This document shows positions 1 through 6,055 of a DNA stretch of 6,361 nt, piece by piece; position 1 is the first letter of the stretch, and the number at the start of each line of letters is the position of its first letter. A program made the translations under genes and the position numbers. Origin of the DNA: Candidatus Sulfotelmatobacter sp. (lineage in GTDB: Bacteria; Acidobacteriota; Terriglobia; Terriglobales; Acidobacteriaceae); contig JASICF010000055.1 of NCBI GenBank assembly GCA_030044775.1, positions 1-6,361 of the forward strand, written 5' to 3'. The notes beneath the pieces were generated by a model that saw only the letters and a list, made by a program, of their open reading frames with translations, searched no databases and was not told the DNA's origin.

Positions 1-70
1 ACGGGATAGGGGGAGGGGGGTACCCAGATTAACAGTTAGCATGGGGCTGTTACATCCGAGTTCGAAAAGG

Positions 71-95
71 GGGCCGGCCCAGCCTTTGAAGGCTG
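71..95. repeat. Two adjacent short palindromes
   Basis: A perfect 10-bp palindrome, GGGCCGGCCC (71-80), is followed at once by a hairpin-capable CAGCCTT/AAGGCTG pair (80-95), which would form a stem of about 5 bp with a TTTGAA loop. No T-run follows on either strand, so this is not a standard intrinsic terminator. It may be the end of an upstream transcription unit, a small intergenic repeat, or chance in G+C-rich DNA. The stretch from 1 to 209 otherwise shows a G-rich left edge and no convincing gene. Confidence 0.35.
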
Positions 96-166
96 CGACC
101 CACATGCGCACTAGGTCTTTAAGCTTCCATGTGCTGAAAGTAGCAGATGCTAGCGTCGGCGCGTGC

Positions 167-179
167 GAGAATGATTCTC
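167..179. promoter_or_regulatory. GAGAAT-g-ATTCTC palindrome, possible Fur-family operator
   Basis: Perfect inverted repeat of 6-bp arms (167-172 and 174-179) around one central base. Its near edge lies 30 bp before the ASCH-gene start codon. The 6-1-6 form with GAGAAT/ATTCTC arms resembles the core of the 7-1-7 Fur box known from other bacteria. The left arm, GAGAAT preceded by TGC, also looks like a weak extended -10, so a bound repressor could block the promoter. A smaller TAGCA-ga-TGCTA repeat sits at 141-152. The sequence match is seen directly; the metal-regulator reading is inference. Confidence 0.35.
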
Positions 180-197
180 TTCTTCGCCGTTAACGAA

Positions 198-204
198 TGA
201 GGAG
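198..204 (+). promoter_or_regulatory. Ribosome binding site of the ASCH gene
   Basis: TGAGGAG lies 5 nt before the ATG at 210, a near-ideal Shine-Dalgarno and spacing. This fixes the reading frame that begins at 210 over the overlapping frame that begins at 197. Confidence 0.8.
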
Positions 205-209
205 CACAC

Positions 210-560
210 ATGGTTTTTGCCAAGCGCCTTCGCGAAGGGGTGGTTCGTGGCGAGATTACTTGCAGCGTCAGGATTTGGACGCGACCCCATGTGACAGAGG
301 GCTGCCGCTATCGCATGGGAGACGGGGAGATAGAAATCGAATCAATAACCCCGATCGGCATTCCCGATATCACTCCGGAATTAGCCCGGGAATCCGGCTT
401 CCTGGGAGTGCTGGATCTGCTCAAGGTCGCCAAGCACGGCAAGGGGAACAACATTTATTTGATCCGATTTCACTATATTCCGCTCCGCCGTAAGCGGACG
501 GGCTACGGAGCGAAAAGAAGATCGAGAGGGAAATCGATTCGAAGAGGCAGCCGGTCCTAA
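210..560 (+). CDS. ASCH-domain-like small protein with basic tail
   Basis: A 116-residue protein with no signal peptide or membrane segment, so probably cytoplasmic. Residues about 4-91 have the layout of the ASCH family, a PUA-like beta-barrel thought to bind RNA or modified nucleotides: a basic start with a turn (KRLREGVVRGE), a strand ending in R21-I-W23, a short GDGEIEIESI strand pair, a DITPELARESGF helix with the usual Gly-Phe, and a closing YLIRFHYIP strand. Residues 92-116 form a tail very rich in Arg, Lys and Ser, beyond the usual end of the domain and suited to nucleic-acid contact. The start is set by TGAGGAG 5 nt upstream. A Fur-box-like palindrome lies just before it, and the gene converges on the secreted-protein gene. 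The fold assignment is by pattern recognition only; the substrate is unknown. Confidence 0.7.
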   Translation: MVFAKRLREGVVRGEITCSVRIWTRPHVTEGCRYRMGDGEIEIESITPIGIPDITPELARESGFLGVLDLLKVAKHGKGNNIYLIRFHYIPLRRKRTGYGAKRRSRGKSIRRGSRS

Positions 561-618
561 AACTCGAGAAGAAGGGCGCTGTGCTGCTCGGTATGACGGA
601 GAGCTCTTGCGTGGATGC

Positions 619-648
619 CCCACCCTCCGCAGGTTTTCGAAGGGTGGG
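619..648. repeat. GC-rich hairpin between convergent genes
   Basis: CCCACCCT (619-626) and AGGGTGGG (641-648) are perfectly complementary 8-bp arms around a 14-nt loop. The 3' arm overlaps a second perfect repeat, GTGGGA-t-TCCCAC (644-656), so two exclusive foldings are possible. It lies in the 120-bp gap where the ASCH gene (+) and the secreted-protein gene (-) end facing each other, where a two-way terminator would be useful. No T-run follows on either strand, so it is not a canonical intrinsic terminator. It could equally be one copy of a dispersed intergenic repeat. Confidence 0.5.
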
Positions 649-680
649 ATTCCCACGGACAACCTACGCGAACACTCGCG

Positions 681-1244
681 TTACTGAATCTTTTCGGTCT
701 TGCCGTCGTAGTGGACGTAGCCGTTCTTGTCGTTCTGCTGCATCACGTCCTGGTTCGTGTAGGCTTTCTTCGCTGGGTGTGCAGTCGCCGCCGCACCGAG
801 TGAACCTGCCCCGGATTGTGCGGAGGCGAAGTAAACCCAGGATCGCGCCTCGCTTTTGCGCTCGCCTTCTTCGCGCTCCATGTGCTCCCGGAACTCCCGG
901 CGTGCGGCGTTCATTCTCATTGAGCCAATCTCCGAGTTCGTTGCGGGATCGACCAGCGGCATGCCGCCGCCGGAGTACCAGACGGGCATGGTGTAGACCG
1001 AGCTGGTATTGCCGTTGATCTCGGACAAAGTTGCGTTCGTCGCGCCGGCGATTAGACCGGTGGTGGAATTAGTCGCACCGACCGGGTTCGGCGAATAGGT
1101 CGCGAACGAGAGGCTCGGCGTGGTGATCATCGGGACATAAGGACCGCACCCGTAGGGGCAATAGCCCGGAATACCACGCTCGCCTTGGGCGAAGCCCAGT
1201 GCCGACAACAGAAGAAGGGAAGAAACTACGGAGAGAAAGCGCAT
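681..1244 (-). CDS. Small secreted protein of unknown function
   Basis: A 187-residue protein I cannot assign to a named family. It opens with a classical Sec signal: MRF, a hydrophobic run rich in Leu, Val and Ser (residues 4-16), and a probable signal peptidase I site after A19 (LGFA-Q). The mature start has a CPYGC motif (C29, C33), the only cysteines, which could form a disulfide or bind a metal. Residues about 38-90 are rich in Thr, Asn, Ser and Gly and look low in structure. A strongly charged, probably helical stretch full of Arg and Glu follows at about 108-135. The C-terminus has YTNQDV then a charged, Tyr- and Lys-containing end, a style seen in secreted acidobacterial proteins. ATG at 1244 is chosen over GTG at 1247 because AGGAGG sits 5 nt before the ATG but only 2 nt before the GTG. 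It lies downstream of the kinase in the same direction, but a 220-bp gap suggests its own promoter. Confidence 0.75.
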   Translation of the reverse strand: MRFLSVVSSLLLLSALGFAQGERGIPGYCPYGCGPYVPMITTPSLSFATYSPNPVGATNSTTGLIAGATNATLSEINGNTSSVYTMPVWYSGGGMPLVDPATNSEIGSMRMNAARREFREHMEREEGERKSEARSWVYFASAQSGAGSLGAAATAHPAKKAYTNQDVMQQNDKNGYVHYDGKTEKIQ

Positions 1245-1249
1245 CACTG

Positions 1250-1255
1250 CCTCCT
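1250..1255 (-). promoter_or_regulatory. Ribosome binding site of the secreted-protein gene
   Basis: Perfect AGGAGG on the minus strand, 5 nt before the ATG at 1244. The spacing decides between the two adjacent possible starts, GTG 1247 and ATG 1244, in favour of the ATG. Confidence 0.8.
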
Positions 1256-1286
1256 GGAAGCGTTACCTTGATCGCTCTGGCAGCAT

Positions 1287-1328
1287 GTGGCGTGCCACTT
1301 AAGCCGGCAGGCGGCCAGCGGCCACTTA
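1287..1328. repeat. Direct and inverted repeats upstream of the secreted-protein gene
   Basis: The octamer GCCACTTA occurs twice, at 1294-1301 and 1321-1328, with starts 27 bp apart (TAAGTGGC on the minus strand). The first copy is part of a GTGGC-gt-GCCAC palindrome (1287-1298), and between the copies is a GCGGCCA direct repeat. This lies 43-84 bp before the secreted-protein start codon, where an activator or repressor could act. No clear sigma-70 promoter pair is visible with it. Confidence 0.35.
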
Positions 1329-1379
1329 GTCAAAATCTCAGGGTGTTTCTGAGCACTTTAAATGAGGTCGCCGGTTCGA

Positions 1380-1397
1380 TGCGCAAACACTTGCGCA
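1380..1397. promoter_or_regulatory. TGCGCAA-acac-TTGCGCA inverted repeat, possible operator
   Basis: Perfect 7-4-7 dyad in the intergenic gap between the kinase stop (1468) and the secreted-protein start (1244). An 18-bp two-fold symmetric site of this size is typical of dimeric helix-turn-helix regulators. On the minus strand a weak pair (TTGCGC, then TTTAAA about 18 bp later) could be the secreted-protein promoter, which would place the dyad over its -35 region. The symmetry is seen directly; the function is inference. Confidence 0.35.
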
Positions 1398-1467
1398 AGA
1401 GATGCAGCCGATTGTAAGAATGAATAACGCCGAAAGCAGCGTCAGATGCCCGGTCTGGCAAAGAAAT

Positions 1468-4185
1468 TCATTCAGGCTGTGTGCGCCAGATCGGTTCCCC
1501 GCCCAGCGAGTGATAAAAGCCCCAGCCTGCCAGAGCCACAACACTGAGCAGGGCAAGGATCGAAGTGGGCATGTACCACGCAGAAAGATCCGCGGAGAAA
1601 GGGACATTCGCCAACATATCGACAGTGAACAGCGCGCAGGCCAATGGCACCAGGCCGAAGCGGAAGACAATCAGCACGGCGACGGAATAGAGCAAAATCT
1701 GCATGGGCAGCTCAACTGACGGATATGAAGAACTCAGGCCGAGCGGCAGCGCATAGACCGCCACGAACGCGATCGCGGCCAGCCAATCCTTGCGCAGCAG
1801 CGTTTTCAGCCCAAGCAGCAAAAAGAAAAACAGCAGCGTGAACATAATGGCTTGCGGAATTCGTGTCAGCCACGCGCCTAGCGCCTCGCGTCCGCCCATT
1901 AGATACTCTGTTGAGTCGAACTGCGGAGCGGCTCCGAGCGCCGTCACGCGAATCCCTGCGAATTGAAAGATCAGAACCCAGACTACTCCCAGCATCACGC
2001 CGAAGAGCAGGTCGCGGCCAACCAGCGGATCGCGAAATTGCCCCGATAACGCTCGGCTCCATGAAATCATCGCCTGGGGCCAGCGCCGCCGCACCCAAGG
2101 CTCGAGGGCCAGGTATAACATCCACGTAATGCCCGAAAAGAACAGCGAAGTGCTCACGGCAATAACGAACAGGCCTATGGTCGGAAGACCCATGACGAAG
2201 TGCGCGCGGCACAGCCACAAAAGCATCTGCAGGATGAATATGATCCCGCCCAGGCGAAGCGCGCCGCCGCGATCGCCGCGCCCCTGGCGGTAGTTCCTGC
2301 GGGCAAGGTAAACCGCTCCGAACAGTGCCGACAAAAACAGGAATACGGAGACCGCCCGGCCCAATTTTTTCCCAAGAGAATCTTCCGCGCTCTTCATGCG
2401 GTCTGGTTTGGTCCAGTCGCCGATCAGAGAAAAGAAAACCGGCTTACCCCGGTACGAGGCCGCTTCGACGCGCAGGGGGCGATTTGTTCCTGGCCAGCTT
2501 CCCGTCCAGGCTGCGCGAGTATCGGCAGCGGCCAGCGAGTTCCAAGTAGGTTCAGCTTTTTGAAATTGCGAGGGGTCTAGTCCGGCGGCGCTGAAGAGCA
2601 AACTCCAATCGAATGTCGATCGTTGCGTTGTGCTGCTGTCTTTTTGCGCAGGGATCGCTTCGAAATAAATGAGCCGTCCCTGTGGATCGAGTTCTGTTTC
2701 GATCATCCCGGAAAGAGTTGGCGGAGGATCGCTAGTCGATACCATGCCCGGACTCAGAAGCTGATCACGAAAACCGTCGGGGACGAGGTCGTCGGGACTT
2801 TGCCGGTACCAGAACTGGAGGAGGGAAGGCCTCCCAGCGAGCACCGCCGGCCAATTCGGGTGCGGCTTGTCATTCCTTTCGACGTACTCCTGCAGGTCAT
2901 CGTCGAATTGCAAATCGTACGCGCTGTCGAGTGCATGCCCCGGATACCCCAGCCGCGCGATCGTCTCGCGAGCCTTTTGTGCGAGCACGTCGGGCGTGAG
3001 CTCGAGTGGCATCTTCGCGAGGCCGCCATAGCGAATATTGAGGAAGACGACCAGGGCAAGTGCCGCCAGCAGGCCCGTAATGCAGGCAACCGCTACGCCC
3101 GACCGGAGTCCCACCGTTTCGCCTGCCGCAGCGACCATTTGCGGCGAAGGAGTTTCGCCTGCAGCCAATGCGGCAGCTAACGGATCTCCTCCCGGCAGAG
3201 CTGCGGCCACACTCAAAACCGTGGCTGGCCGCGCCGAAGGTTCGGTTTCGAGGCACCGCAGGATGACCCGTTCGATGACGGGATTGAGATCTTTGACCAC
3301 CGACGATGGCCGGCTCAGCACGCGCTCATCACGAGCGTGCGGCTTGTCAACAGGTTTCTCGGCGAAAGCTCGCTTACCGGTGAAAACTTCGTAGAGAACC
3401 AGGCCCAGCGAATAAATATCGCTGCGCGTACTGACTTCTGTTCCCGCGAGTTGCTCGGGTGCCATGTACGCGGGAGTGCCGCTGCGCACTTCGGCGCCCT
3501 GAATTTGCTCGGCGACTCCGGCCAAGCCAAAATCGGTAATGACGACCTGGCCTCGGCCATCGAGCATGATGTTCGCAGGTTTCAGATCGCGGTGCAGCAC
3601 CCCCTTGGTATGAGCCGCGGCCAAGCCGGCGCAGAGCTGGCGGCTGATGTCGAGCGCCTTATCTTCGGGAAGCCGCCCGATGCGCCGCAACAAAGACGCA
3701 AGGTCTTCGCCGTCGACGTATTCCATGGTGAAAAACGTATGGCTCTCGACTTCTCCCACGTCGTAGACGCGACAGACATTGGGATGGGATACCCGGCGGG
3801 CAATACGCACTTCATTCTTGAACCTTTCCAGCAAACTTTGATCGCGCGCCGCTTCATCGGGCAGGAATTTCAGCGCCACGGGTTGGCCAAGTGTCAGGTC
3901 GTCGGCGCGGTAGACCTCGCCCATGCCGCCTTTGCCGAGCAGGGCTATGATGCGGTAACGGCTGGCCAGCAACCGTCCGGGCAAAAAACGGCCTTCGCTC
4001 AAATAGGGGCCGGAACTGTCGGGCCGCGATGAGGTCCCTGAAGACGGTTTTTGCGGCAACGGCGAAGTTGCGGTTGCGAAGTCGATGGTGGCTGCCTCGG
4101 CATCGTAATTGGCAGGTTTTCCGCAGCCCGAGCAGAATCTTCCGTTCGCGGGGACATCGGTTCCACAGGATGAGCAGGTGGGCAT
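1468..4185 (-). CDS. Zinc-ribbon Ser/Thr protein kinase with ectodomain and polytopic membrane C-terminus
   Basis: A 905-residue Hanks-type kinase. Residues 4-21 are a zinc ribbon (C4xxC7, C18xxC21), followed by a Ser/Pro-rich linker. The kinase domain spans about 77-329 with every catalytic element: glycine loop GKGGMGEVY (84-92), K106 in VALK, helix-C E125, HRDLKPAN (198-205, base D200, so an RD kinase), DFG (218-220), SGTPAYMAPEQ (235-245), D256 and R319. It should therefore be active and regulated by activation-loop phosphorylation; S235 and T237 are candidate sites. One membrane helix (about 363-383) leads to a roughly 220-residue part predicted outside the membrane (about 390-608), with no PASTA repeats. 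Eight or nine further helices follow (about 609-892); the Arg-rich loops near 628-640 and 697-724 fit the inside. The start is firm: an in-frame TAG lies at 4204-4206 and the zinc ribbon begins at once. The ribosome site is weak (GGAAAAG). It is divergent from the GT-C-like gene. The ligand and the role of the membrane part are unknown. Confidence 0.93.
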   Translation of the reverse strand: MPTCSSCGTDVPANGRFCSGCGKPANYDAEAATIDFATATSPLPQKPSSGTSSRPDSSGPYLSEGRFLPGRLLASRYRIIALLGKGGMGEVYRADDLTLGQPVALKFLPDEAARDQSLLERFKNEVRIARRVSHPNVCRVYDVGEVESHTFFTMEYVDGEDLASLLRRIGRLPEDKALDISRQLCAGLAAAHTKGVLHRDLKPANIMLDGRGQVVITDFGLAGVAEQIQGAEVRSGTPAYMAPEQLAGTEVSTRSDIYSLGLVLYEVFTGKRAFAEKPVDKPHARDERVLSRPSSVVKDLNPVIERVILRCLETEPSARPATVLSVAAALPGGDPLAAALAAGETPSPQMVAAAGETVGLRSGVAVACITGLLAALALVVFLNIRYGGLAKMPLELTPDVLAQKARETIARLGYPGHALDSAYDLQFDDDLQEYVERNDKPHPNWPAVLAGRPSLLQFWYRQSPDDLVPDGFRDQLLSPGMVSTSDPPPTLSGMIETELDPQGRLIYFEAIPAQKDSSTTQRSTFDWSLLFSAAGLDPSQFQKAEPTWNSLAAADTRAAWTGSWPGTNRPLRVEAASYRGKPVFFSLIGDWTKPDRMKSAEDSLGKKLGRAVSVFLFLSALFGAVYLARRNYRQGRGDRGGALRLGGIIFILQMLLWLCRAHFVMGLPTIGLFVIAVSTSLFFSGITWMLYLALEPWVRRRWPQAMISWSRALSGQFRDPLVGRDLLFGVMLGVVWVLIFQFAGIRVTALGAAPQFDSTEYLMGGREALGAWLTRIPQAIMFTLLFFFLLLGLKTLLRKDWLAAIAFVAVYALPLGLSSSYPSVELPMQILLYSVAVLIVFRFGLVPLACALFTVDMLANVPFSADLSAWYMPTSILALLSVVALAGWGFYHSLGGEPIWRTQPE

Positions 4186-4214
4186 GAGCTTTTCCGATAC
4201 AGTCTACCGCGACC

Positions 4215-4248
4215 CAACTCGGAATGGTCTGGTTCGCCGTTCGAGTTG
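4215..4248. promoter_or_regulatory. CAACTCG/CGAGTTG dyad in the divergent promoter region
   Basis: CAACTCG (4215-4221) and CGAGTTG (4242-4248) are perfect 7-bp inverted arms 20 bp apart, inside the 166-bp gap between the divergent kinase and GT-C-like genes. The half-sites are 27 bp centre to centre. A site here could serve both genes. A weak -10-like TAGACT for the kinase lies at 4201-4206 on the minus strand, and TATTAC for the GT-C-like gene at 4336-4341. A chance occurrence cannot be excluded. Confidence 0.25.
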
Positions 4249-4351
4249 ACGGCAAGCCTTGCGATTACAGCAGCCCAGACACCTCGGTTACGGAGTTCAT
4301 CTTCATCGGGTACTCAAAAAGGCACGCCCGCTTTGTATTACCATCCAGACG

Positions 4352-5944
4352 ATGAGGTCGCGCCTGTGCCGACGGCTGGCTGATCCGGTTTTCCTGTTAT
4401 GCCTGACCGCGGGCTTGCTTGCGTTTGTTGTCCAGTCTGGAGAGCTTGGCAGCGCCGACACCGCGCACCGGCTACAAACCACCCACTGGCTGTGGACCTC
4501 TGAGCCGCAGGTATTTTCCAACGAATATCCCGAGTTCGGCCTTCGCGGTCGTGGTGGCCAGCTCTATGGCTGGTACGGAATCGGCCAGTCATTGCTCATG
4601 TTGCCGGCCGATCTTGTCGGGACATGGATTGCTAATTGGAAAATTTTTTCCGATTACGGAGATGATCCCAGTGTGCGCAGCATCGTGGCCGGCTACAGCA
4701 CCAGCATTCTGGTGAATGTCCTCACGGCGCTGATTGTTTTTCGCCTGCTTCGCCAATTGCTGTTCAGCGTGCGGGAATCGGCCATCGGGGTTTTGGCATT
4801 GCTGTTCTGCACGACGCACCTGCATTACACGCAGAACATGATGGAAAACAACTACATTATGCTCCTGACCCTGACGGGGTTTTCCTTTCAGTATGACTGG
4901 CTTCGCTCGGGCAGCGGGACGCGATTATTTTGGGGAAGCTGCGCCCTGGGATTAAACCTGCTCACACGGCTTACTACGGGCCTTGATCTGATTGGCGCAG
5001 GCATTTTTCTTCTGCTAGTGCTCTGGTTCGAACGCGCGAGCATGCGCCAGGTTTGGGACAGATTCGTTTCGTATTGCAAGGTTGCGGCGCCGGTGTATGC
5101 GTTCTTCCTGGTGCTCGACCGCATTTATCAGTTCTATCGATTTGGCTCGTTTACCAATACCTACGTTTCTTTGTTCGCGGAAGAACAAAGACTGCAGGAT
5201 CCCAGCCTGCCGGCGAGCTTTCCTTGGAGCACGCCTTTCTGGCAAGGATTTCTTGGACCGTTCCTCAAGCCGGAGAAGTCAATTTTTCTGTTCGATCCTC
5301 TGCTGCTCCTCGCGATTGCCGCGTTGGCGATTTTGTGGAGGAAGCTATTGCCTGAAGTCCGCGCCTATGGCGTCGCTTCACTGCTCCTGCTGCTCGGCTA
5401 CATTTGTTTCTACGCGCGATATACATATTGGGCGGGAGATTTTGCGTGGGGGGATCGCTACGTTTCGACGGCGGTCGAAATGGCTGCAATGCTTGCGGTC
5501 CCATTGTTGTTGCGTTATCACAGGAGCTTGAATGAATGGATTCGCCGTGGCGCGACCGCACTGATTGCGATCAGCCTTGTCGTTCAAATCGCCTCACTCG
5601 CTTTTTGGTTTCCCCTCGAGATTTATCAAATGGAGACGTTGGGACATCCCACCTTCGTGATCGCATTGCGTTTCAAAAACATTGTCGCGTTTTCCGTTGG
5701 CAAAATGAATGCCTGGGGACTGAACAACGTTGCCATGACGCAAGACCCGTGGGATTACGTTCACATCACGACCTGGAATTTTCTGCCGTTCCTATTGCGC
5801 AGAGTGGGAGAGGTACCCGGCTGGGTGGTGGGTGCGGCTTTTGCCATCTGGATCGCATCTCTGGCCGGGCTCGCGTGGGTGCTCGGAATGCTGAGGATTG
5901 CGCTGAGGGGTGAGAGTAAGAGCAAAGACCCAGTCGAAGCGTAA
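4352..5944 (+). CDS. Polytopic GT-C-like glycosyltransferase membrane protein
   Basis: A 530-residue inner-membrane protein with about 11-12 hydrophobic helices, in the range of bacterial GT-C / PMT-like enzymes, which move sugars from polyprenyl-phosphate donors to lipids or proteins outside the membrane. After helix 1 (about 13-29) the first outer loop has GSADTAHR with D36, placed like the GT-C catalytic Asp. NEYPEFG and a Gly-Tyr-rich YGWYGIGQSLLMLP segment (about 72-85) follow, as in this superfamily. Further marks are NLLTRLTTGLDL (about 202-213), a PEKSIFLFDPLLLL segment (about 307-320) and WAGDFAWGDRY (360-370) before another helix. The frame is also open back to a TTG at 4259, but those 31 extra residues are basic and uncharacteristic, so ATG 4352 is preferred. 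No Shine-Dalgarno is seen; TATTAC 11 bp upstream may mean a very short leader. Acceptor and donor are unknown; catalysis is inferred from layout. Confidence 0.75.
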   Translation: MRSRLCRRLADPVFLLCLTAGLLAFVVQSGELGSADTAHRLQTTHWLWTSEPQVFSNEYPEFGLRGRGGQLYGWYGIGQSLLMLPADLVGTWIANWKIFSDYGDDPSVRSIVAGYSTSILVNVLTALIVFRLLRQLLFSVRESAIGVLALLFCTTHLHYTQNMMENNYIMLLTLTGFSFQYDWLRSGSGTRLFWGSCALGLNLLTRLTTGLDLIGAGIFLLLVLWFERASMRQVWDRFVSYCKVAAPVYAFFLVLDRIYQFYRFGSFTNTYVSLFAEEQRLQDPSLPASFPWSTPFWQGFLGPFLKPEKSIFLFDPLLLLAIAALAILWRKLLPEVRAYGVASLLLLLGYICFYARYTYWAGDFAWGDRYVSTAVEMAAMLAVPLLLRYHRSLNEWIRRGATALIAISLVVQIASLAFWFPLEIYQMETLGHPTFVIALRFKNIVAFSVGKMNAWGLNNVAMTQDPWDYVHITTWNFLPFLLRRVGEVPGWVVGAAFAIWIASLAGLAWVLGMLRIALRGESKSKDPVEA

Positions 5945-5988
5945 AAGCCAGGCGATCACCCACGGAATCAGTGTTGAGCGAATTAGCA

Positions 5989-6003
5989 GCGGAAATCTTC
6001 CGC
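5989..6003. repeat. GCGGAA-atc-TTCCGC hairpin after the GT-C-like gene
   Basis: Perfect 6-bp arms with a 3-nt loop, 45 bp after the GT-C-like stop codon and 53 bp before the next kinase. No T-run follows directly (the six-T run at 6027-6032 is too far), so it is at best a weak terminator. It could instead be an operator upstream of the TATAAT box at 6041. Confidence 0.35.
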
Positions 6004-6040
6004 ACCTTACATTCCCAGCCAGACCGTTTTTTCGCGGGGC

Positions 6041-6046
6041 TATAAT
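6041..6046 (+). promoter_or_regulatory. Consensus -10 box of the second kinase gene
   Basis: A perfect TATAAT hexamer whose last base is 9 nt before the ATG at 6056. Transcription normally begins about 7 nt after the box, near 6053, so the message would start within a few bases of the start codon and have little or no leader. This fits the lack of a Shine-Dalgarno. No good -35 is visible about 17 bp upstream (gccaga), but a T6 run lies in the spacer. Confidence 0.6.
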
Positions 6047-6055
6047 TGCGCACAC

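Noticed and set aside
3..25. Possible G-quadruplex in the G-rich left edge
   Set aside because: Only three separated G-runs are visible (3, 5 and 6 long), one short of the canonical four; the window edge hides any further run. The run ends in a GGGTACCC palindrome.
2..193. Open frame from the left edge to TAA at 191-193, with an internal ATG at 41
   Set aside because: Only about 63 codons, no ribosome site, a composition unlike a known protein, and it covers the palindromes and operator-like site. It could still be the tail of an upstream gene, which the window cannot settle.
581..1018. Plus-strand open frame (145 codons) opposite the secreted-protein gene
   Set aside because: Extremely rich in Arg, Ser and Pro with no family signature; the minus-strand gene has a signal peptide and a perfect ribosome site.
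1338..1470. Minus-strand frame just after the kinase with a lipoprotein-like hydrophobic stretch and cysteines
   Set aside because: No ATG, GTG or TTG start in frame near the hydrophobic part; most of the frame lies inside the kinase gene in a different phase.
2623..3180. Plus-strand open frame (185 codons) opposite the kinase ectodomain
   Set aside because: Fully antisense to the kinase gene, no ribosome site, and an Arg-rich composition typical of a shadow frame.
3337..4032. Long plus-strand open frame (231 codons) opposite the kinase domain
   Set aside because: It lies wholly antisense to a kinase domain with all catalytic motifs intact, shows no recognisable family, and such antisense openness is common in G+C-rich coding DNA.
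6027..6032. T6 run as the tail of an intrinsic terminator for the GT-C-like gene
   Set aside because: The nearest hairpin (5989-6003) ends 23 bp earlier, too far for a standard terminator.
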